NCBI RefSeq assembly: GCF_000243415.2
Contig: NZ_KI912270.1
Coordinates: 6,219,837 to 6,283,836 of the forward strand
Reading direction: 5' to 3'
Length of the DNA: 64,000 nucleotides
DNA from: Mycolicibacterium tusciae JS617
GTDB lineage: Bacteria; Actinomycetota; Actinomycetes; Mycobacteriales; Mycobacteriaceae
Position numbers and translations under genes: made by a program
Shown: positions 59,926 to 64,000 of the stretch, in pieces
Layout of the letters: the number at the start of each line of letters is the position of its first letter
Numbering within the stretch: the stretch's first letter is position 1
Notes under the pieces: model-generated
Seen by the model: the letters and a program-made list of their open reading frames with translations, nothing else
The model's database searches: none
What the model was told of the DNA's origin: nothing

Positions 59926-60336
59926 CTACCCGTCGAGAAGCGTCGGGACCAGCGGGAACCCGGGCAGATTACGCACCACCGTCCAGGTGACGGCGATGGT
60001 GACGATGACCGCGGCGGAGATCGGTGTCATCCATGGCCGCCCACTGCGCCGGCGCAACAGAATCCATGCCAGCAGTAGCGGCAGACCGATCAGGGCGACG
60101 ACATTGTCGACGACGGCGGCGGCGAAGTCGCCGTGGAGAACGTCGTGAATCATCCGCAGGCCACCGCAACCCGGGCAATAGAGACCAGTAGCGGCGTGAA
60201 AGGGGCATGCGGGGAACAGAAAATTCGATCGATGGGGGTCGCCGAGTCCGATATAGACCAGGCCACCCACCAACACGGCGCCCGTCCCGAGCGCGGTGTA
60301 CAGCCGTCCCCGGCTGGAAGCCGTACTAAGTGCCAT
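59926..60336 (-). CDS. DUF2752 membrane protein
   Basis: 136 residues with three membrane helices (about 15-33, 71-92 and 102-120). The DUF2752 signature is between helices 1 and 2: ACPFHAATGLYCPGCGGLR, with Cys in a CPGC arrangement that could bind metal. Function unknown. ATG 60336 overlaps the end of the TM2 gene by 11 bp. It holds the position of Rv1616. Confidence 0.9.
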   Translation of the reverse strand: MALSTASSRGRLYTALGTGAVLVGGLVYIGLGDPHRSNFLFPACPFHAATGLYCPGCGGLRMIHDVLHGDFAAAVVDNVVALIGLPLLLAWILLRRRSGRPWMTPISAAVIVTIAVTWTVVRNLPGFPLVPTLLDG

Positions 60337-60727
60337 CGCGCAGAGGACGTCCCTGCGGATCGCGCACCTTGTCGGTGAGGATCAGAATCGCGTCGATGAT
60401 GCCCCAGATGACCGCGCCGAGACCGCAGGTCACGAGGCCGACCACGAGCTGGCCGACGCCGAGACCGACTTGGCCGAGATACATCCGGCCGACCCCGACG
60501 ATCCCGAATAGCCCGAGCAATTGCAGCAGGCCGGCGACGACCTTGGATTTATCCGAGTACGGCTCACCCGTCATCGGTTGCCTGCCAAACGGCGCGGCCG
60601 GGTCCTGGTAGGCCTGCGGGTACTGGCCCGCGGGCGGCGGATACGGTGGTGGATAGCCAGACTGCGGCGGGGGCGGGGGCGTCGGTTGGCTTCCGAATTC
60701 ATTGCCACCGAACTGCGGCTCAGTCAT
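60326..60727 (-). CDS. TM2-domain membrane protein with Pro-rich N-terminus
   Basis: 133 residues: a cytosolic Pro/Gln/Tyr-rich part (15-50), then the TM2 hairpin (VVAGLLQLLGLFGIVGVGRM, a short GQVGLG turn, LVVGLVTCGLGAVIWGIID). TM2 proteins are small membrane proteins of unknown role. ATG 60727 begins with TEPQFG; a frame further upstream to 60853 is not supported. It matches the position of Rv1615. Confidence 0.88.
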   Translation of the reverse strand: MTEPQFGGNEFGSQPTPPPPPQSGYPPPYPPPAGQYPQAYQDPAAPFGRQPMTGEPYSDKSKVVAGLLQLLGLFGIVGVGRMYLGQVGLGVGQLVVGLVTCGLGAVIWGIIDAILILTDKVRDPQGRPLRDGT

Positions 60728-61013
60728 GAGTGACAGCATGCCAGACCAAGCCGCGATTACTTCAGGTTTGGCCGCTGACCAGGCGCAGGACGTCGACAAG
60801 ACCGTTGACCGAGACGGACGGATCAATCGAGCGCAGCAGCCCAAGACCGACACCGAGCGCGAGCATGACGCCGTCGTCGCGGTGACAGGGGCGCTCGCGG
60901 AATCGGTAAGGCGACCACCTGCTGTTCACCTCAAAGGCCGACTGTTCGGTCTCTTCGCACCCGGCGGCGAGATCCGCAATGCTGAGCCAGCCCCATGTAC
61001 GAGCCGACGCCAT

Positions 61014-62474
61014 TCAGAATGGTGGTGGCTGGTAGTTGGCGGCCAGCCAGGCTTGGCGTTGTCGTTCTTCTTCGGCGATGAGTTCGGTGCGTTCGCGGCG
61101 TTCGGCGTTGATCCGGTGTTGGCGGTCCTGAGCGCGGGTCTGTTTGCGCCGCGGCATCATCGCGAGGCGATCCGTCTCGGGGCCCACCGTGGGCGCGGGC
61201 AGGTCGAGCTCACCGGTCGATCGCCCCAGGGCGGGAAACAGTGCCGCACCGTGGGGTTCGGTGCGGTAGATGTGTCCGCTGGGGGCGGTGAACACCATCG
61301 TGCCGTCCGAGGACTGCCGATCGCTCCACCCGCCGGCCCCGGTGAAAAACGTTTTGATCAAATGATGAATCCGACAGTAATGCTTGTTGTTCGACGGATG
61401 CGTCGGCCCAACCGGCCAGGACACGGTGTGATCGATGTCAGACGTCTCGACCGGCTTATCGCAGCCCGGCCACCGACACGTCAGATCCCGCCACTGAACG
61501 AACTCCTTGGTCTTGGCGCTCGGCCGGTACCCCGGATCCGGTCCGACGCCGGTGGGCACGGTCAGCGGTTTGAGGTGCGCGGTTTTGGCGATTTGGCGCA
61601 CCGACTCGGCAGGCACGATCCCGAACCCGCGCAGATACCCCGGCGCATCACTCGTGCCGTCCACGGTGTGTTGGTCGGCCAGCAGATGGATCACCGCCGA
61701 GGACACCGTATCCACCTCGGCGGCCGCCGGGCAGTCCTCGCGTGCGCACTCACAGGCCAGGGTGGCTTGCCCACGGCCCAACGCGCCCACGGCATCAGCG
61801 CGGCGCTGCCGCGGCGTGCGCGGATCATGGGCACAGACCGTGGCCGCCAACCCATCCAAGCGTTGAGTAAACGCCGCGGCGTCAGTGGCCTGCAGGTGAC
61901 CAGAAAGCCACGCCATCCCCGGACTGGCCGCCTCAGTGTCGACATAGCGGCTGTCGGCCACCTTGGGCGGGATCCGCACCCCGGCCGGATCGAACTTGGC
62001 CACCCACTGATCCACCCGATCGCGCAGCTTATTGCGCGACAGCTTCATCCACTTCTCGCAATGCCTTGCGATGGCCTCATCCAGCTCGGGCATCACCGCG
62101 TCCTCGACATTGTCGGTACGCGCGATGATCGTCGAGACCATCCGCAAATCGATGGTGCCGCGCAAAAACACCTTCGCCACCGTCGGCAACCGGTGGGCCA
62201 ACGCGCACGCCATCTGCACCTGGGCCACCGCACGGGAATGGCTGATGTTCTGCACCGCCGACACCTCCGCGGCCACCGCCGCACAGTCATCGACCACATA
62301 CCAATCCAGATCCCCCAACGCACCCTGACGCCGCTCATACAACTCCGCCACCGCCAACAACCGCTGCGCGGTCGACATCGATTCATAGCGCGTGGCCTCA
62401 CCCATCACCTCGATGAGATCCCAATCCCGATCGCACTCGAACACATGTTCGACTATGCCATACGGGTGTGACAA
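61014..62474 (-). CDS. DUF222/HNH endonuclease-motif protein (13E12 repeat family)
   Basis: 486 residues: an N-terminal DUF222 domain (about 20-300), and a C-terminal HNH nuclease motif with zinc-type Cys (CRWPGCDKPVETSDIDHTVS, HYCRIHHLIKTFF). In mycobacteria this family occurs in many repeat-like copies and is linked to REP13E12 elements. The start is uncertain: TTG 62474 is the first, and lies next to a truncated LuxR remnant. It is a plausible mobile or selfish gene, but nuclease activity is unproven. Confidence 0.87.
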   Translation of the reverse strand: MSHPYGIVEHVFECDRDWDLIEVMGEATRYESMSTAQRLLAVAELYERRQGALGDLDWYVVDDCAAVAAEVSAVQNISHSRAVAQVQMACALAHRLPTVAKVFLRGTIDLRMVSTIIARTDNVEDAVMPELDEAIARHCEKWMKLSRNKLRDRVDQWVAKFDPAGVRIPPKVADSRYVDTEAASPGMAWLSGHLQATDAAAFTQRLDGLAATVCAHDPRTPRQRRADAVGALGRGQATLACECAREDCPAAAEVDTVSSAVIHLLADQHTVDGTSDAPGYLRGFGIVPAESVRQIAKTAHLKPLTVPTGVGPDPGYRPSAKTKEFVQWRDLTCRWPGCDKPVETSDIDHTVSWPVGPTHPSNNKHYCRIHHLIKTFFTGAGGWSDRQSSDGTMVFTAPSGHIYRTEPHGAALFPALGRSTGELDLPAPTVGPETDRLAMMPRRKQTRAQDRQHRINAERRERTELIAEEERQRQAWLAANYQPPPF

Positions 62475-62497
62475 GTGCCCTGAGCTGCAGAGTCCCT

Positions 62498-62713
62498 GAG
62501 ATACGTCTGCACCGTGCGCGGTGAAATGAACAGTCGTGTCGCTACATCCTGGTTGGCCAAACCCTCATTGCCCAACCGCACGACGTCGAGCTCGGTCGGG
62601 GTCAACGACCCCCAGCCCAGCCCCTCGACGGCCGCTTGCGCGCGTTGCGCGCAAGCAATCGCCTCATCGGCAACATGCCCGTGTCGGCCACAGCCCTGAC
62701 GTGCGGTAATACA
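62498..62713 (-). pseudogene. LuxR-family regulator remnant (helix-turn-helix part)
   Basis: The minus strand reads GSLTPTELDVVRLGNEGLAN then QDVATRLFISPRTVQTYL, the LuxR helix-turn-helix, preceded by a weak C-terminal-domain-like stretch. It is open only back to a TGA at 62714-62716. After TVQTYL the similarity stops near 62498, just before the DUF222/HNH start, so the last helix is lost. Both ends truncated: a remnant. Confidence 0.7.
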
Positions 62714-62743
62714 TCACCGGCCCTGCAAGCCTGCCTATCGCTT

Positions 62744-64000
62744 TCACAGCCTGCCCCTGATCCGGTCGCGGTACGACCGGCCGTCCGGGTCGTACGTCAA
62801 CCGATACACGGGTTCGGCCCACAATCGAGTGAACAAGCTCAGTTTCTCGGCCTTGTGTGGGCGCAGCCGACCCGGCGGACGTGGCCCCTTTTGCCCCGAC
62901 GTGTGCCAGTCATCCAATGTCTGTGCCGCTGAGACGATTTCGTCCACGGCACTACTCGGATCGGCCAGCCCTCGGTCTTCGCTGCCGTCGGCGGCGCGGT
63001 CGAGGTGTTCACGCAGCAGCCGCAGCCTCAGGTCGCGGGCGAACTCGCCCTCGGAGTCGAGGACGGCGCAGGACAGCTCGCTGTCATGCGTCCATGACCG
63101 CCGATTGAGGTTGTCGCTGCCTATGCAGGCCCACACATCGTCGATGACACACGCCTTTGCATGTACGTAAACCGGTGTGCCCTCGTGGTTCTCGACATCG
63201 AACACATGCACCCGGTCCGGGCTCGCCTCGAAACACGTCTCCAAGGCTTGGCTACGGCCAACCTTGTTGGGCGGCAGAGCGAGCCGGCCGTCGACGTCGG
63301 GGTGTCGGGGAATGATTGCGACCAGGTGCAGATCTGGATTGTCCTGCAGAGCCCGGGCGAACAGCTGCGCAACCCGCTTGGACCACAGGTACTGATCCTC
63401 GACGTAGATCAGCTTGCGCGCTCGCGGCACCACCTTGTTGTAAGCACGCGCGATGCTGCGCTCACCGCTGGGCGCAAAGTCGTACGCGAAATGTGCATCG
63501 GGGTACGTGCGCAGCACCTGAATCGAATGCGGCCCACAGGGTGGCGGATCGGGCGGTTGTTCGGGCAACGGATCGGCGTTCATGTCGGCGCCGCCCAACC
63601 GGTCCCGCAACCACGCAATCGGATTCAGCATGTCCAGTGATGCCGGGTCGTGCCAGCGCTCACGGAATGTCGTATCCAGCGCACCGACGGCAGGTCCCTG
63701 AACCCGCAGTTGTACGTCATGCCATGGCGGATGCTCGCCGTACTGCTTGGCCATCTGCACCGCTTGCGGGTCGCCGCGGTGTGCGGCGTCGTCGCGGCGG
63801 GAGTGGCACAGATCGATGCCTCCGGCGAACGCGACGTCTCGCTCGGGCGCACCGGGATGCCTGATGACGACCAGCTTCTGGTGATGCGACCCGCCGATGC
63901 GTACGCGCTGATCGAGCAAAACTTCCCCACCCGCGCGCTCGATGGCCTCGCCGAGGTGGCGGTTCTCCTCCTCGCTGTAGGCGAGCTTGTCCAAATGGGA
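62744..64000 (-). CDS. Phospholipase D-family protein, 5' end outside the window
   Basis: The C-terminal part of a two-HKD PLD protein: first motif SHHQKLVVI with GGIDL, second VHAKACVIDDVW with GSDNLNRRS. The usual ~150-residue N-terminus before the first HKD is missing because the gene continues past base 64000. PLD proteins hydrolyse or transfer phosphatidyl groups (cardiolipin synthase, phospholipase D). The C-terminus ends RDRIRGRL. Which activity applies is undetermined. Confidence 0.88.
   Translation of the reverse strand, partial: SHLDKLAYSEEENRHLGEAIERAGGEVLLDQRVRIGGSHHQKLVVIRHPGAPERDVAFAGGIDLCHSRRDDAAHRGDPQAVQMAKQYGEHPPWHDVQLRVQGPAVGALDTTFRERWHDPASLDMLNPIAWLRDRLGGADMNADPLPEQPPDPPPCGPHSIQVLRTYPDAHFAYDFAPSGERSIARAYNKVVPRARKLIYVEDQYLWSKRVAQLFARALQDNPDLHLVAIIPRHPDVDGRLALPPNKVGRSQALETCFEASPDRVHVFDVENHEGTPVYVHAKACVIDDVWACIGSDNLNRRSWTHDSELSCAVLDSEGEFARDLRLRLLREHLDRAADGSEDRGLADPSSAVDEIVSAAQTLDDWHTSGQKGPRPPGRLRPHKAEKLSLFTRLWAEPVYRLTYDPDGRSYRDRIRGRL

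Noticed and set aside
60762..61013. 83-codon minus-strand frame between the TM2 and DUF222/HNH genes
   Set aside because: No ribosome site, no family, composition not convincing; it may be a remnant, but I cannot support it as a gene.
62634..62656. Perfect 10-bp inverted repeat GCTTGCGCGC/GCGCGCAAGC with a 3-base spacer
   Set aside because: It lies inside the LuxR remnant in GC-alternating sequence and has no terminator tail; likely chance.

Overview
The window is a high-GC actinobacterial chromosome segment, almost certainly from a fast-growing Mycobacterium (Mycolicibacterium). Frequent GTG and TTG starts, a PGRS-like glycine-repeat protein, a CoaE-GrpB fusion, a Dps2-type ferritin, PdtaR, a DUF222/HNH (13E12-type) protein and UdgX all point there. 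Gene order, recalled from memory and not searched, follows the M. tuberculosis block Rv1636 to Rv1615: universal stress protein, MFS exporter, uvrB, DUF402, coaE, rpsA, polA, OB-fold/thiolase pair, pdtaR, adenylate cyclase, HdeD-like protein, cydABDC, tesB, pyk, DUF2752 and TM2 proteins. Extra blocks are inserted into it.

Region by region. 0.2-3.1 kb: class I aldolase, an Lnt-like acyltransferase whose catalytic Cys is Ser, and a universal stress protein. 3.2-14.2 kb: an accessory block with an SDR/AraC pair, udgX plus a hydrolase, a small secreted protein, an Rv0910-like SRPBCC protein, tRNA-Cys, mgtC plus an MTA/SAH nucleosidase, an MFS exporter, a 746-residue PGRS-like protein and a secreted lipoprotein hydrolase. 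14.2-25.6 kb: core information genes (uvrB, coaE, rpsA, polA) mixed with small secreted or membrane proteins. 25.6-29.3 kb: a gene-remnant scar, an unknown two-gene operon, a DUF35/thiolase pair and two small proteins. 29.3-34.4 kb: a branched-chain amino-acid ABC transporter (livK-H-M-G-F order). 34.6-38.2 kb: pdtaR, an unusual tRNA-Leu(CAA), an AT-richer gap, a class III adenylate cyclase and dps2.

38.2-44.5 kb is a run of minus-strand genes: a multispanning membrane protein, a MacSR-like two-component system and a polar amino-acid ABC transporter. 44.6-51.5 kb is on the plus strand: an HdeD-like protein, then cytochrome bd oxidase with its CydDC assembly transporter, and a DUF4190 protein. 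51.5-60.7 kb: tesB, pyruvate kinase, glutamate synthase (gltBD), DUF2752 and TM2 proteins. 60.8-64 kb: lgt, which I would expect next, is absent; instead there is a DUF222/HNH gene beside a truncated LuxR fragment, then a phospholipase D-family gene running off the window.

Metabolic themes are nitrogen (gltBD, liv and polar amino-acid transporters), respiration under low oxygen (cydABDC), DNA repair (uvrB, polA, udgX, dps2) and signalling (cAMP cyclase, PdtaR, MacSR). Convergent gene pairs are packed very tightly, several sharing the four bases of mirrored stop codons. I see no CRISPR array, prophage, complete insertion sequence or replication origin.
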